From an uncultured Eubacteriales bacterium (GTDB taxonomy: Bacteria > Bacillota > Clostridia > Oscillospirales > CAG-382), in assembly GCA_934479825.1 (NCBI GenBank), contig CAKSOW010000001.1:146444-210443 (forward strand): 64,000 bases of DNA. The letters are read 5' to 3'. A model generated the notes under the pieces. That model was not told the DNA's origin. It saw nothing but the letters and a program-made list of their open reading frames with translations, and searched no databases. Shown in pieces: positions 48,902 through 57,891 of this stretch (position 1 is the stretch's first letter; each line of letters starts with the position of its first letter). A program made the position numbers and the translations under genes.

Positions 48902-50257
48902 ATGGCAATCAAATGCGCTTTTATTTCCTTAGGATGTCCGAAAAATCAGGCTGACAGCGAAGTCATGCTTGCCAAACTCAATCAAGCCGGCATTGAAATC
49001 GTTGAAGAAGATATTCATGCGGACGTTGTGGTAATCAATACCTGCGCTTTTATCGAAAGCGCCAAAAAAGAAGCGATCGAAACGATTTTGGATGTTGCAT
49101 GGCTCAAACAGAACCGTGATTTAAAGGGAATCGTTGTGGCAGGATGTCTTGCCCAGCGCTATAAAGACGAACTTTTCAAAGAGTTGCCGGAGGTAGACGC
49201 CGCTATCGGCGTCGGAGATCTTGACAATATCGTTGACGCTGTCAAAGCCGCCTACAAAGCAGGTACAGAGCCGGATTCCGGCGCGTCGAAATACTGCCGC
49301 ATCACCCAAGCCGAAAATCAGACGTTAGGCGGCGACCGTGTTGTCTCCACGCCGGAATACTCCGTTTATTTGAAAATATCCGAGGGCTGTGACAAACACT
49401 GCACCTACTGCATTATTCCGTCGCTCCGCGGCAAATTCCGCAGCCGTCCGTTAGAAGATCTTGTCAAAGAAGCAAACGAGCTTGCAGAGCTTGGCGCACG
49501 CGAGCTGATCGTGGTTTCACAGGATACGGTCAACTACGGCAGCGATTTGTACGGAAAACCGTCGCTTGCCCTGCTTTTGAAAGAATTGTGCAAAATCGAA
49601 AAGTTAAAATGGATTCGTGTTCTTTACTGTTATCCGGAAGATATGAACGAAGAATTAGCCGACGTAATTGCTAATGAGCCGAAGATCGTCAAATACATTG
49701 ATTTACCGATACAGCATATATCGGATAAAGTGCTCAAACTCATGGGACGTCACGGCGGTTCGGCACTCATTAAGGAAAGAATAAAAATGCTTCGCGAACG
49801 CATTCCGGGGCTTGTCCTGCGTTCGACGGTCATTGTAGGTTTTCCGGGCGAAGGAAAAGAGGAATTTGCCGAGCTTGCAGAGTTCTTGAAAGAAGTCAGA
49901 TTCGAGCGTCTTGGCGTATTTGCTTTTTCTTCGGAGGAAGGCACGCCTGCGGCTCGTTTAACCGAAGGAATCGTCCCCGAAAAAACCAAGCAAAAAAGGC
50001 TTGACACGCTTATGCGCAACCAGTTTGAAGTTCATGAAGCCTGCAACAAAAAGCAGGTCGGAAAGACCTTGGAAATTCTTTGCGAGGGCTTTGACCGCCC
50101 CTCCGGCGTTTACTATGGCAGAAGTGCGGCCGACGCACCGGAAATCGACGGAAAAGTCTATTTCCGTTCATCCAGAAAAATTGCTGACGGAGAGTTTGTA
50201 AACGTAAAGATTGCCGAAGTTATCGATTACGATCTTCTCGGCGACGTTGTTCTTTAA
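48902..50257 (+). CDS. rimO: Ribosomal protein S12 methylthiotransferase RimO
   Basis: A 451-residue radical SAM enzyme that methylthiolates Asp88 of ribosomal protein S12. Start MAIKCAFISLGCPKNQAD at 48902; the frame extends to 48818 but without a ribosome site. The N-terminal MTTase domain has the first cluster cysteines (LGCPKNQAD, VINTCAF, GIVVAGCLAQR), the radical SAM domain has CDKHCTYC around residues 162-169 followed by IIPSLRGKFRSRP, and the C-terminal TRAM domain begins near 380. The motif SLRGKFRSR separates RimO from MiaB. It heads a long housekeeping run. Confidence 0.95.
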   Translation: MAIKCAFISLGCPKNQADSEVMLAKLNQAGIEIVEEDIHADVVVINTCAFIESAKKEAIETILDVAWLKQNRDLKGIVVAGCLAQRYKDELFKELPEVDAAIGVGDLDNIVDAVKAAYKAGTEPDSGASKYCRITQAENQTLGGDRVVSTPEYSVYLKISEGCDKHCTYCIIPSLRGKFRSRPLEDLVKEANELAELGARELIVVSQDTVNYGSDLYGKPSLALLLKELCKIEKLKWIRVLYCYPEDMNEELADVIANEPKIVKYIDLPIQHISDKVLKLMGRHGGSALIKERIKMLRERIPGLVLRSTVIVGFPGEGKEEFAELAEFLKEVRFERLGVFAFSSEEGTPAARLTEGIVPEKTKQKRLDTLMRNQFEVHEACNKKQVGKTLEILCEGFDRPSGVYYGRSAADAPEIDGKVYFRSSRKIADGEFVNVKIAEVIDYDLLGDVVL

Positions 50258-50275
50258 GAAAAAGGAGCGTTTGCG

Positions 50276-50899
50276 ATGAGCGCACAACAGACAAAACAAA
50301 TTGACAAAAATCTGCCGAACAAGTTGACGGTTTTACGCATTATTCTTGTTCCGGTGTTTATCCTGCTCTTATGGCTTCCCAAAATGACAGGCGGCGCGGT
50401 AAGCGATTTTACGGCGCGATGTATCGCGGCCGCTGTATTCGCTTTTTCCGCCGCGACCGATTTCGTGGACGGAAAGCTTGCCCGAAAATATGAACATGTT
50501 TCCAATTTCGGAAAGTTCATGGATCCGCTTGCCGACAAATTTCTCATTATCGGCGCTCTGCTTGCCGCAATACCGGTCTACGATTCGTTCGAGTGGGCGC
50601 TTGTGATAAGCCTGCTTGTGATCGTATTCCGCGAGCTTGCAGTCTCCTCCATGCGTTTGATTGCCAAAAACGCGCAAGGAGTCGTTATCGCGGCGGCACT
50701 CCCCGGAAAGATCAAGACGTTTTCACAATGTATTTTTGTTCTGCTGTTACTGCTTGAAGAATACATTTTCGCATTCAGTGACTTTTTTGTCACCTACCGT
50801 CCCCTCACTTGGACGTGTATGGCGGTTATGGTCTTTTTCACGATTTATTCCGGCATTCAGTATTTTCACACCTATAAACGCTTTATTTTTGATTCGTGA
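50276..50899 (+). CDS. pgsA: CDP-diacylglycerol-glycerol-3-phosphate 3-phosphatidyltransferase
   Basis: A 207-residue membrane enzyme making phosphatidylglycerol phosphate, the first step to phosphatidylglycerol. It starts behind AAAGGAG, 18 bases after rimO. The CDP-alcohol phosphatidyltransferase signature is clear: TDFVDGKLARKYEHVSNFGK followed by FMDPLADK, that is D-x2-DG-x2-AR-x8-G-x3-D-x3-D. Four to five hydrophobic helices surround it. The rimO-pgsA order is common in Clostridia. Confidence 0.94.
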   Translation: MSAQQTKQIDKNLPNKLTVLRIILVPVFILLLWLPKMTGGAVSDFTARCIAAAVFAFSAATDFVDGKLARKYEHVSNFGKFMDPLADKFLIIGALLAAIPVYDSFEWALVISLLVIVFRELAVSSMRLIAKNAQGVVIAAALPGKIKTFSQCIFVLLLLLEEYIFAFSDFFVTYRPLTWTCMAVMVFFTIYSGIQYFHTYKRFIFDS

Positions 50900-50934
50900 T
50901 ACGAGATTTCTGATATACCTTGGAGGTATGTATT

Positions 50935-51630
50935 TTGTTTTTTAAAAAACTGCGCTATGATTTGAAATCCATCAAGGAACGCGACCCGGCCGCGCGCAAC
51001 TGCTTGGAGATTTTCTTGCTCTATTCCGGCTTTCACGCGCTTCTCTATTACCGCGTCGCTCACTTTTTTTACAAATATAAAATGAAGTTCATCGCACGCT
51101 TTGTCTCACAGCTCGGACGCTTTTTCACCGGTGTCGAGATTCATCCCGGAGCCAAGATCGGGCGCGGACTTCTCATCGATCACGGCATGGGTGTCGTTAT
51201 CGGCGAAACAGCCGAGGTCGGCGACAACTGCACCATTTATCAGGGCGTAACCCTTGGCGGAACGGGAAAAGATATCGGCAAGCGACACCCGACAATCGGT
51301 TCGGGCGTGATGATTGGGTCCGGCGCAAAGGTTCTCGGACCGTTCACGGTCGGAGATAATGCAAAGATTGCCGCAGGCGCTGTGGTTCTCAATGCCGTTC
51401 CGGAGGGCGCGACGGCTGTCGGCGTGCCGGCTAAGATCATTTATCCGGGGCGCGGCAAAGACAAGTGTAAGAGCGACTTGGATCAGATCCATATTCCCGA
51501 CCCCGTTTCGACAGAGCTCTGCCGGATGCGTTGCCAAATCGAACAAATGGAATCGCAGATCAAACGCTTGGAAAAAGAATCGGCAGGAACGCGCATTTCG
51601 ATAGACAATAACACGGAAAACGACGACTGA
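50935..51630 (+). CDS. cysE: Serine O-acetyltransferase
   Basis: A 231-residue enzyme that acetylates serine with acetyl-CoA, the first step of cysteine synthesis. TTG at 50935 (MFFKKLRYDLKSIKERDP) is the start: GGAGGT lies seven bases upstream. The N-terminal helical domain is followed by a left-handed parallel beta helix of hexapeptide repeats (VEIHPGAKIGRGLLIDHGMG, YQGVTLGGTGKDIGKRHPTI, GAVVLNAVPEGATAVGVPAK). A coiled tail ends the protein (RCQIEQMESQIKRLEK). It stands directly before cysS, as in Bacillus, so cysteine supply and its charging to tRNA are linked. Confidence 0.93.
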   Translation: MFFKKLRYDLKSIKERDPAARNCLEIFLLYSGFHALLYYRVAHFFYKYKMKFIARFVSQLGRFFTGVEIHPGAKIGRGLLIDHGMGVVIGETAEVGDNCTIYQGVTLGGTGKDIGKRHPTIGSGVMIGSGAKVLGPFTVGDNAKIAAGAVVLNAVPEGATAVGVPAKIIYPGRGKDKCKSDLDQIHIPDPVSTELCRMRCQIEQMESQIKRLEKESAGTRISIDNNTENDD

Positions 51631-51660
51631 ATTCAGTTTAAACCGAAAGGAATACCAAAA

Positions 51661-53082
51661 ATGAAATTATATAATTCACTTTCACGCACCAAGGAAGAAT
51701 TTATACCGCATGAACCGGGCAAGGTCAGCATGTACACCTGCGGTCCTACCGTGTATCATTTTGCGCATATCGGAAACTTGCGTTCCTACATTATGGAGGA
51801 CGTATTGGAAAAATATCTGCGTTATTCCGGCTATGACGTAAAGCGCGTCATGAACATCACAGATGTCGGACACTTGACCAGCGATGCCGATACCGGCGAA
51901 GACAAAATGTTAAAGGGCGCCAAACGTGAACACAAAACGGTTATGGAGATCGCCAAATTCTATACCGACGCGTTTTTTGCGGATTGCACAAAGTTAAATA
52001 TCAAAACGCCGGATGTGGTAGAACCGGCTACGCACTGCATTGATGATTTTATCAAGGTTATTTCCGCTCTTATCGAAAAAGGCTATGCCTACGAGGCCGG
52101 AGGAAATATCTATTTTGACACGTCGAAATTGAAGCAGTATTATGTGTTCAACAATTTTGAAGAAGAGGATTTGCAAGACGGTGTGCGCGAGGGCGTTGAA
52201 AAAGACGACAACAAACGCAACAAAGCGGATTTCGTTCTGTGGTTCACCAAATCGAAATTTGACGATCAGGAATTGAAGTGGGATTCTCCCTGGGGTGTAG
52301 GTTACCCCGGCTGGCATATCGAATGCTCTTGCATTTCCATGAAGCATCTCGGCGAATATTTAGATATTCACTGCGGCGGCATTGACAATGCTTTTCCGCA
52401 CCATACCAATGAAATTGCGCAAAGCGAGGCATATCTCGGCCATAAGTGGTGCAATTATTGGTTCCATGTGCTGCACTTGAACACTTCAACCGGCAAAATG
52501 AGCAAGTCCAAAGGAGAATTCTTAACGGTTTCCCTCTTGGAAAGCAAAGGTTACAAACCGGTGATCTACCGCTATTTCTGCTTGTTATCCCACTATCGCA
52601 AATCTTTGGTTTTCAGCTATGAAAACCTTGACAATGCAAAAGCGGCTTATGAAAAACTCATTGCGCGCATTGCAAAGCTGAACGGCGACGGCAATGTTGA
52701 TACGGCAAAATTTGAAGAATTGCGCCATGATTTCACAGACGCTATGGATAACGATATCAACACCTCTCTTGCCATAACCGCCGTTTACAATGTCTTGAAA
52801 GCCGATACAAACGACGCGACCAAGCTTGCACTCATTGCTGACTTTGACCGTGTATTAAGTCTTGATTTAATTGAAAACGCGAAAGCTCTGCGTGAAAACG
52901 AAGAAAGTGCGCCGGCTGCCGACGATGAATTTACGGCAAAGGTCAATCAGGCTGTTGCACGCCGTGCACAGGCAAAAAAGGAAAAGAATTTTGCCGAGGC
53001 CGACCGGATCCGCGATGAATTGAAAGAAATGGGCGTTGTGATTGAAGATACGGCAGAAGGTCCGAAATGGAAGAAAATTTAA
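51661..53082 (+). CDS. cysS: Cysteinyl-tRNA synthetase
   Basis: A 473-residue class I synthetase. The zinc-binding cysteine is in YTCGPTVY (residue 27), the HIGH-like motif is HIGNLRSY, and the second zinc site is in WHIECSCISM with GGIDNAFPHHTNEIAQ. KMSKSKGEF is near residue 279. The C-terminal DALR and anticodon region ends with RDELKEMGVVIEDT. It attaches cysteine to tRNA-Cys. It overlaps mrnC by 16 bases. Confidence 0.96.
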   Translation: MKLYNSLSRTKEEFIPHEPGKVSMYTCGPTVYHFAHIGNLRSYIMEDVLEKYLRYSGYDVKRVMNITDVGHLTSDADTGEDKMLKGAKREHKTVMEIAKFYTDAFFADCTKLNIKTPDVVEPATHCIDDFIKVISALIEKGYAYEAGGNIYFDTSKLKQYYVFNNFEEEDLQDGVREGVEKDDNKRNKADFVLWFTKSKFDDQELKWDSPWGVGYPGWHIECSCISMKHLGEYLDIHCGGIDNAFPHHTNEIAQSEAYLGHKWCNYWFHVLHLNTSTGKMSKSKGEFLTVSLLESKGYKPVIYRYFCLLSHYRKSLVFSYENLDNAKAAYEKLIARIAKLNGDGNVDTAKFEELRHDFTDAMDNDINTSLAITAVYNVLKADTNDATKLALIADFDRVLSLDLIENAKALRENEESAPAADDEFTAKVNQAVARRAQAKKEKNFAEADRIRDELKEMGVVIEDTAEGPKWKKI

Positions 53083-53519
53083 CGCTGATCTTCACGCATG
53101 ATGCGCGTGATTACGGAATCTTGAATTTTGCCTACATGGGCGATACGGTTTTGGAGCTGTTCACCCGTGAATATCTCCTCAAAACCAGCGGTAAAACCAA
53201 GCCGGGCGAGCTTGTGGCCGCCTCCCGCCGCTTTGTGACCTGTGAGGCGCAAAGCGACGCAGTATCCAGGATTGAGGCGTTATTTTCCAAGGAAGAAGCA
53301 GATATCTTCCGGCGCGGCCGCAATGCCAAAACGCATTTCACCCCCAAGCATGGCGACGCGATTCAATACCGCCGTGCAACAGGTCTTGAAGCTCTTATGG
53401 GATATCTGTACTTAACCGGTCGTGTATCGCGGGCCAAAGAACTGTTCCTGGCGGCATTCGCAAACACGGAAGTTTCACAAACAGGAATCAATTCATCCCC
53501 TCATTCAAAGGACGCATAA
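53067..53519 (+). CDS. mrnC: Mini-ribonuclease III
   Basis: A 150-residue protein consisting only of an RNase III catalytic domain, without the double-stranded RNA-binding domain. Motifs: LNFAYMGDTVLELFTREYLL (the catalytic region with its Asp and Glu), KPGELVAASRRFVTCEAQS, RRGRNAKTHFTPKHGDAIQY and ATGLEALMGYLYLTGR. It trims 23S rRNA precursors in Firmicutes. The ATG lies inside the cysS end, the standard cysS-mrnC arrangement. A polar tail of about 15 residues is unusual but harmless. Confidence 0.94.
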   Translation: MEENLTLIFTHDARDYGILNFAYMGDTVLELFTREYLLKTSGKTKPGELVAASRRFVTCEAQSDAVSRIEALFSKEEADIFRRGRNAKTHFTPKHGDAIQYRRATGLEALMGYLYLTGRVSRAKELFLAAFANTEVSQTGINSSPHSKDA

Positions 53520-53521
53520 AT

Positions 53522-54148
53522 ATGGACAAGCTTTTTTCTCTTTTCAAGCAGATTGAGACCCCAAACAAAGCTCCGGGAAACGTGGATTTTTTAGTCGTCG
53601 GTCTTGGAAACCCCGGTGACAAATATCGCTATACACGCCACAATACCGGCTTTTTGGCGGTTTCCTATATGGCGCAGAAAATGAATTTTGAGATATCAAA
53701 ATCCCGGTTTAATGCACTCTGCGCCGAACACGTTTTGGAAAGTCACCGGACGTTATTCTTATTGCCGCAGACCTATATGAATAATTCCGGTGAAGCCGTG
53801 CGCAAAGCTATGGATTTTTATAAAATTCCCGTGGAGCGTGTGCTTGTCATTTTCGACGATATTTCGCTTGCCTGCGGAAAGTTACGCATTCGTCCGAGCG
53901 GAAGCGCCGGCGGTCACAACGGCATTAAATCGATCATCGAGCACGCTGGGAGTGACAAATTTCCGCGCATCAAAATCGGTGTCGGCGAAAAGCCGCATCC
54001 TGAAATGGATTTGGCTGATTGGGTTCTTTCCGGCTTTTCGGCGGAAGAACGCAAGGTTCTGTTTGAAAAATTTGATAATGTTTACGGTGCCGCCGCTCTT
54101 ATCGCCGACGGGAAAATTTCCGACGCGATGAACCGCTATAACGGATAA
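53522..54148 (+). CDS. pth: Peptidyl-tRNA hydrolase
   Basis: A 208-residue enzyme that frees tRNA from peptidyl-tRNA dropped by ribosomes. It has an extra 18 residues before the core, which begins FLVVGLGNPGDKYRYTRHNTG with the catalytic histidine in RHNTG. Other motifs are LLPQTYMNNSGEAV, LVIFDDISLACGKLRIRPSG (catalytic Asp), SAGGHNGIKSI and FPRIKIGVGEKPHPEMDLAD. It starts three bases after mrnC, behind AAAGGACG. Confidence 0.95.
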   Translation: MDKLFSLFKQIETPNKAPGNVDFLVVGLGNPGDKYRYTRHNTGFLAVSYMAQKMNFEISKSRFNALCAEHVLESHRTLFLLPQTYMNNSGEAVRKAMDFYKIPVERVLVIFDDISLACGKLRIRPSGSAGGHNGIKSIIEHAGSDKFPRIKIGVGEKPHPEMDLADWVLSGFSAEERKVLFEKFDNVYGAAALIADGKISDAMNRYNG

Positions 54149-54203
54149 ACCGCATAAATACCGGCTGTCTGCCAACACTATTTTCTGTGAAAGGAGAATT
54201 GCT

Positions 54204-55055
54204 TTGCTTTCTGCCACATCCGTCAAAGACATAAAAACAAATGCGAAACATCTGCTCTACGCCGATTGGTTTTCCCATATTGCCATTTTGTTCGGCTTTG
54301 CCGTGTGCACGCTTGGTATCGTTTTTGCAGGGTCTGCCACTATATCGCTTTTACAAAAATATGCGCATCTTACAGACATCGATTTTAATCTGCTTACCAC
54401 CTTTTTTGCTCTTTTGACGGTGTTTGGTGCAATCCCGTTAAGCTACGGGGTTTGCGTTTATTTCTACAATGTAGCGAACGGCCATAAAGCCGATGTTATG
54501 GATCTGTTTTATGCTTTTGGAAACACAAACGCTTTTCGCCGCAGTTTTTGTTTATTCTGGGCACTTTTATGGCGGTTTTCCCTTATCTTTTCCATACCGT
54601 CCTATTTGGTTCAACGCTCTATGACCGCGCTTTATGAGGATGACTTTTTATACTATTTTTACGGCGATTTCGATATCGGCTATTTTCTCGTATCGGTCTA
54701 TCTGTTCTTGTTGATCTTCGCGGCGTTTTCCTTTTTTGCGCGGTATTTCGCGGCTATCTATCTTACCGTTTCAAACGAATATGTACCGGTTTCGGTCTGC
54801 TTTTCAACGGCGGCGTTTGCCTTGTCCTGCCATAAGGGAAAGCATTCCTTTGCACGCTTGATCTGGTCATATTTTATTCTTATCGTCGTTTCGGTACTTA
54901 CCGTCGGGATCTTATTGATCCTCTACACCGTGCCGCTCATGCTTATCGCCTGTTTTTTCAACGCAGCAAAGCTCCTGGAAAGCGACGAAATACGTCTGTA
55001 CTACAATGCCCTTTTAAACGATCCGCCGGACAGGGATTCCGGCATTTCTCAGTAA
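54204..55055 (+). CDS. Multipass membrane protein of unknown function
   Basis: A 283-residue protein; TTG at 54204 follows AAAGGAGAATTGC. About six hydrophobic segments lie near residues 25-45, 65-90, 110-135, 160-185, 195-215 and 225-255. Polar loops include FYNVANGHKADVMDLFYAFG, a pattern like DUF975-type integral membrane proteins, which often have a GxxxDxxxxFxxFG-like loop. That match is tentative. It lies between pth and metG in the same direction and may simply be carried in the operon. Confidence 0.6.
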   Translation: MLSATSVKDIKTNAKHLLYADWFSHIAILFGFAVCTLGIVFAGSATISLLQKYAHLTDIDFNLLTTFFALLTVFGAIPLSYGVCVYFYNVANGHKADVMDLFYAFGNTNAFRRSFCLFWALLWRFSLIFSIPSYLVQRSMTALYEDDFLYYFYGDFDIGYFLVSVYLFLLIFAAFSFFARYFAAIYLTVSNEYVPVSVCFSTAAFALSCHKGKHSFARLIWSYFILIVVSVLTVGILLILYTVPLMLIACFFNAAKLLESDEIRLYYNALLNDPPDRDSGISQ

Positions 55056-55079
55056 ACTATCACGAAAGAAGGAAGATAC

Positions 55080-57056
55080 ATGAAAGAAAAGTATTATTTG
55101 ACCACAGCGATTCCGTACACCTCACGTAAACCGCACATCGGAAACACCTATGAACTGATTCTCACCGACTGCGTAGCGCGCTATAAGAGAATGTGCGGTT
55201 ATGATGTCTTTATGCTTACCGGCACGGATGAACACGGTCAAAAAATTGAGGACGCTGCCAAAGAGGCCGGCATCTCGCCGCAGGACTACGTCGATCATAT
55301 CACGTCAGAGCTCCAAGGCATCTGGAAACGTATGAACATCAGCTACGACAAGTTTATCCGTACAACGGATGATTACCATGTCAAGGCTGTTCAGCATATA
55401 TTCAAAAAATTATACGACCAGGGCGATATTTATAAAGGCGAATACGAGGGCTGGTACTGCACGCCCTGTGAATCTTTCTGGACCGAGACACAGGCTGCGG
55501 ACGGCAAGTGCCCCGACTGCGGCCGTGAGGTCAAAAAAGCCAAAGAGGCGGCCTATTTCTTAAAGCTTTCCAGATACCAAAAGCGTTTGGAGGACTATAT
55601 CGAAAGCCATCCCGATTTCATCACGCCCGAGGCGCGCAAAAAGGAAATGATCAATAATTTCATCAAGCCCGGCGTTCAGGATCTATGCGTGTCCCGTTCG
55701 ACTTTCACATGGGGCGTACCGGTGGAATTTGACCCCGGTCATGTCATTTATGTCTGGATTGACGCACTTTCCAACTATATCACCGCGCTTGGTTATGATG
55801 TAGACGAAAAAGGTGAACTTTACAAAAAATACTGGCCCGCTGATTTACAGATCATCGGTAAAGATATTCTGCGTTTCCACACCATTTATTGGCCGGTCAT
55901 TCTCATGGCGCTCGGCGAGCCGCTGCCCAAGCAAATATTCGGTCATCCGTGGCTTCTCTCCGGCATGGACAAAATGTCCAAGTCGCGCGGCAACGTCATG
56001 TATGCCGATTATTTAGCCGACTTACTCGGTACAGACGCCGTTCGTTACTATGTTCTTTCGGAAATGCCGTTCCTCAACGACGGAAGCATTACCTATGAAA
56101 TGTTGGTTTCCAAGATCAATGCCGACCTTGTCAATACTCTCGGAAACCTTGTCAACCGCACGGTTGCCATGGTAAACAAGTATTTTGACGGCGTGATTAC
56201 AAAACCGGTCTGCCAAGAACCATTGGATGAGGAGCTTATCTCTGTTATCCGCGACGGCTTCAAACGCACGACTGAAAAAATGGAATCGCTGCACATTGCC
56301 GAGGCAACGGACGAAATCATGACGGTTCTGCGCCGCTTGAACAAATATATCGACGAGACCATGCCGTGGGCGCTTGCTAAGGATGAATCCAAAAAAGAAC
56401 GACTCGGAACGGTATTATATAACCTGATTGAGGGAATCCGCGTGTGCGCCGTTATGCTTTACCCGTTTATTCCGGAGTCTGCCGAAAAAATCATGGGTGA
56501 ACTGACACATCCGGAAAACACCGAAAAATTAGCGCTCGACGATTGGAAAAACGCTTCGGAATTCGGCCATGTCTACCCCGACGGAAGCCGTGTAAACCCT
56601 GCCCCGGCTCCTCTGTTTATGCGCATTGACGAGAAAGAATTCATGGCAAAATTGGAAGCAGACCGCAAAGCTGCAGAAAAAGCCGACAAGGCCGCCAAGA
56701 AAGAGGATAAGAAAGACGAACCGGACGAAGTCGCCGAAATCGGAATTGAGGACTTTATGAAAGTCCGTCTTATCTGTGCTCAGATTTTGGAATGCGAGCC
56801 GGTGCCCAAGTCGGATAAGCTGTTAAAGATCATTGCCGACGACGGAAACGGAAAACGTCAGATCGTGTCCGGTATTGCAAAATCTTATAAACCGGAAGAG
56901 CTGATCGGTAAAAAGGTTATTTTGGTTTCCAATCTGAAACCGGCCAAACTGCGCGGTGTCGAAAGCAACGGCATGTTATTGGCCGCCGGCACCGAAAACG
57001 GTATTGTCGTTTCGTTCCTCGACGATTCGATCAAGCCCGGCACGGTCATCCGCTAA
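55080..57056 (+). CDS. metG: Methionyl-tRNA synthetase
   Basis: A 658-residue class I synthetase of the form with a C-terminal tRNA-binding (OB-fold) domain. HIGH motif HIGNTYE at residue 19; one zinc knuckle with CTPC near 127 and CPDC near 144; KMSKSRGN near 298. The C-terminal Trbp111-like domain begins near residue 555 (IEDFMKVRLICAQILECE) after a charged, lysine-rich linker. It charges initiator and elongator tRNA-Met. Starts behind GAAGGAAG. Confidence 0.96.
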   Translation: MKEKYYLTTAIPYTSRKPHIGNTYELILTDCVARYKRMCGYDVFMLTGTDEHGQKIEDAAKEAGISPQDYVDHITSELQGIWKRMNISYDKFIRTTDDYHVKAVQHIFKKLYDQGDIYKGEYEGWYCTPCESFWTETQAADGKCPDCGREVKKAKEAAYFLKLSRYQKRLEDYIESHPDFITPEARKKEMINNFIKPGVQDLCVSRSTFTWGVPVEFDPGHVIYVWIDALSNYITALGYDVDEKGELYKKYWPADLQIIGKDILRFHTIYWPVILMALGEPLPKQIFGHPWLLSGMDKMSKSRGNVMYADYLADLLGTDAVRYYVLSEMPFLNDGSITYEMLVSKINADLVNTLGNLVNRTVAMVNKYFDGVITKPVCQEPLDEELISVIRDGFKRTTEKMESLHIAEATDEIMTVLRRLNKYIDETMPWALAKDESKKERLGTVLYNLIEGIRVCAVMLYPFIPESAEKIMGELTHPENTEKLALDDWKNASEFGHVYPDGSRVNPAPAPLFMRIDEKEFMAKLEADRKAAEKADKAAKKEDKKDEPDEVAEIGIEDFMKVRLICAQILECEPVPKSDKLLKIIADDGNGKRQIVSGIAKSYKPEELIGKKVILVSNLKPAKLRGVESNGMLLAAGTENGIVVSFLDDSIKPGTVIR

Positions 57057-57067
57057 GGGATCTTTCT

Positions 57068-57889
57068 ATGCGTTTATTTGATTCACACGCTCATTATGAC
57101 GATGCCCGCTTCGACGGAAACACCGAAGAAATACTCTCCGAAGTTCACGCCGCCGGCGTCGAAAAAATCACCAATATCGCATCAAGCCTTGCTACCAGCA
57201 AGGCTTCTCTGCGGCTTGCCGAACAGCATGACTATATGTATGCCGCAGTTGGCGTACATCCGTCCGACGCTGTAAACGATATGCAGAATGCCGATTGGTT
57301 GGAGCAACTGGAAAACCTGTATCATTCTTCTGCAAAAACTGTGGCTATCGGCGAAATCGGTTTGGATTATCATTACGGCAAAGAGGACAAAGAGGAGCAG
57401 AAACTGTGTTTTGACGCACAAATGCGCCTTGCCGCAAAGCTTGACGCGCCGGTCGTCATTCACGACCGCGAGGCTCACGAAGATACCCTTGATATTCTTT
57501 CGCGCTATCCGCAGGTTACCGGTGTCATTCATAGTTTCAGCGGCAGTTTTGAAATGGCAAAACAAGTTATGAAAATGGGCTATTACATTTCCGTCAACGG
57601 TGTTCTGACCTTTTCGAACGCCAAGAAAATTGTCGATATCGTGACACGGCTGGATGAACTTGCGCCGGATTCACGCGACAGAATCCTCTTGGAAACCGAT
57701 TGCCCCTATCTTGCCCCTGTCCCCTTTCGCGGCAAGTTAAACCGTTCGGATTATATGCTCTATACCGCCCAGAAAGCGGCTGAATGTTTAGGCATGGCCC
57801 GGGATGAATTCTGCGAGCTGACTTACCGCAACGCCTGCCGATTTTACCGGATAAGCGAAAACGGAACTGTCAGCGGAAAGACGGTCTGA
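57068..57889 (+). CDS. tatD: TatD-family metal-dependent hydrolase (deoxyribonuclease)
   Basis: A 273-residue TIM-barrel metal hydrolase. Metal sites: FDSHAHYDDARFD at the N-terminus, VGVHPSDAV, AIGEIGLDYHYG (Glu), VIHDREAHEDTLDIL, GVIHSFSGSFEMAKQ and LLETDCPYLAPVPFRGKLN. TatD proteins are 3'-5' DNases or nucleic-acid hydrolases active in repair and quality control. The metG-tatD order is typical in Firmicutes. The stop lies two bases before the SDR gene. Confidence 0.95.
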   Translation: MRLFDSHAHYDDARFDGNTEEILSEVHAAGVEKITNIASSLATSKASLRLAEQHDYMYAAVGVHPSDAVNDMQNADWLEQLENLYHSSAKTVAIGEIGLDYHYGKEDKEEQKLCFDAQMRLAAKLDAPVVIHDREAHEDTLDILSRYPQVTGVIHSFSGSFEMAKQVMKMGYYISVNGVLTFSNAKKIVDIVTRLDELAPDSRDRILLETDCPYLAPVPFRGKLNRSDYMLYTAQKAAECLGMARDEFCELTYRNACRFYRISENGTVSGKTV

Positions 57890-57891
57890 GC

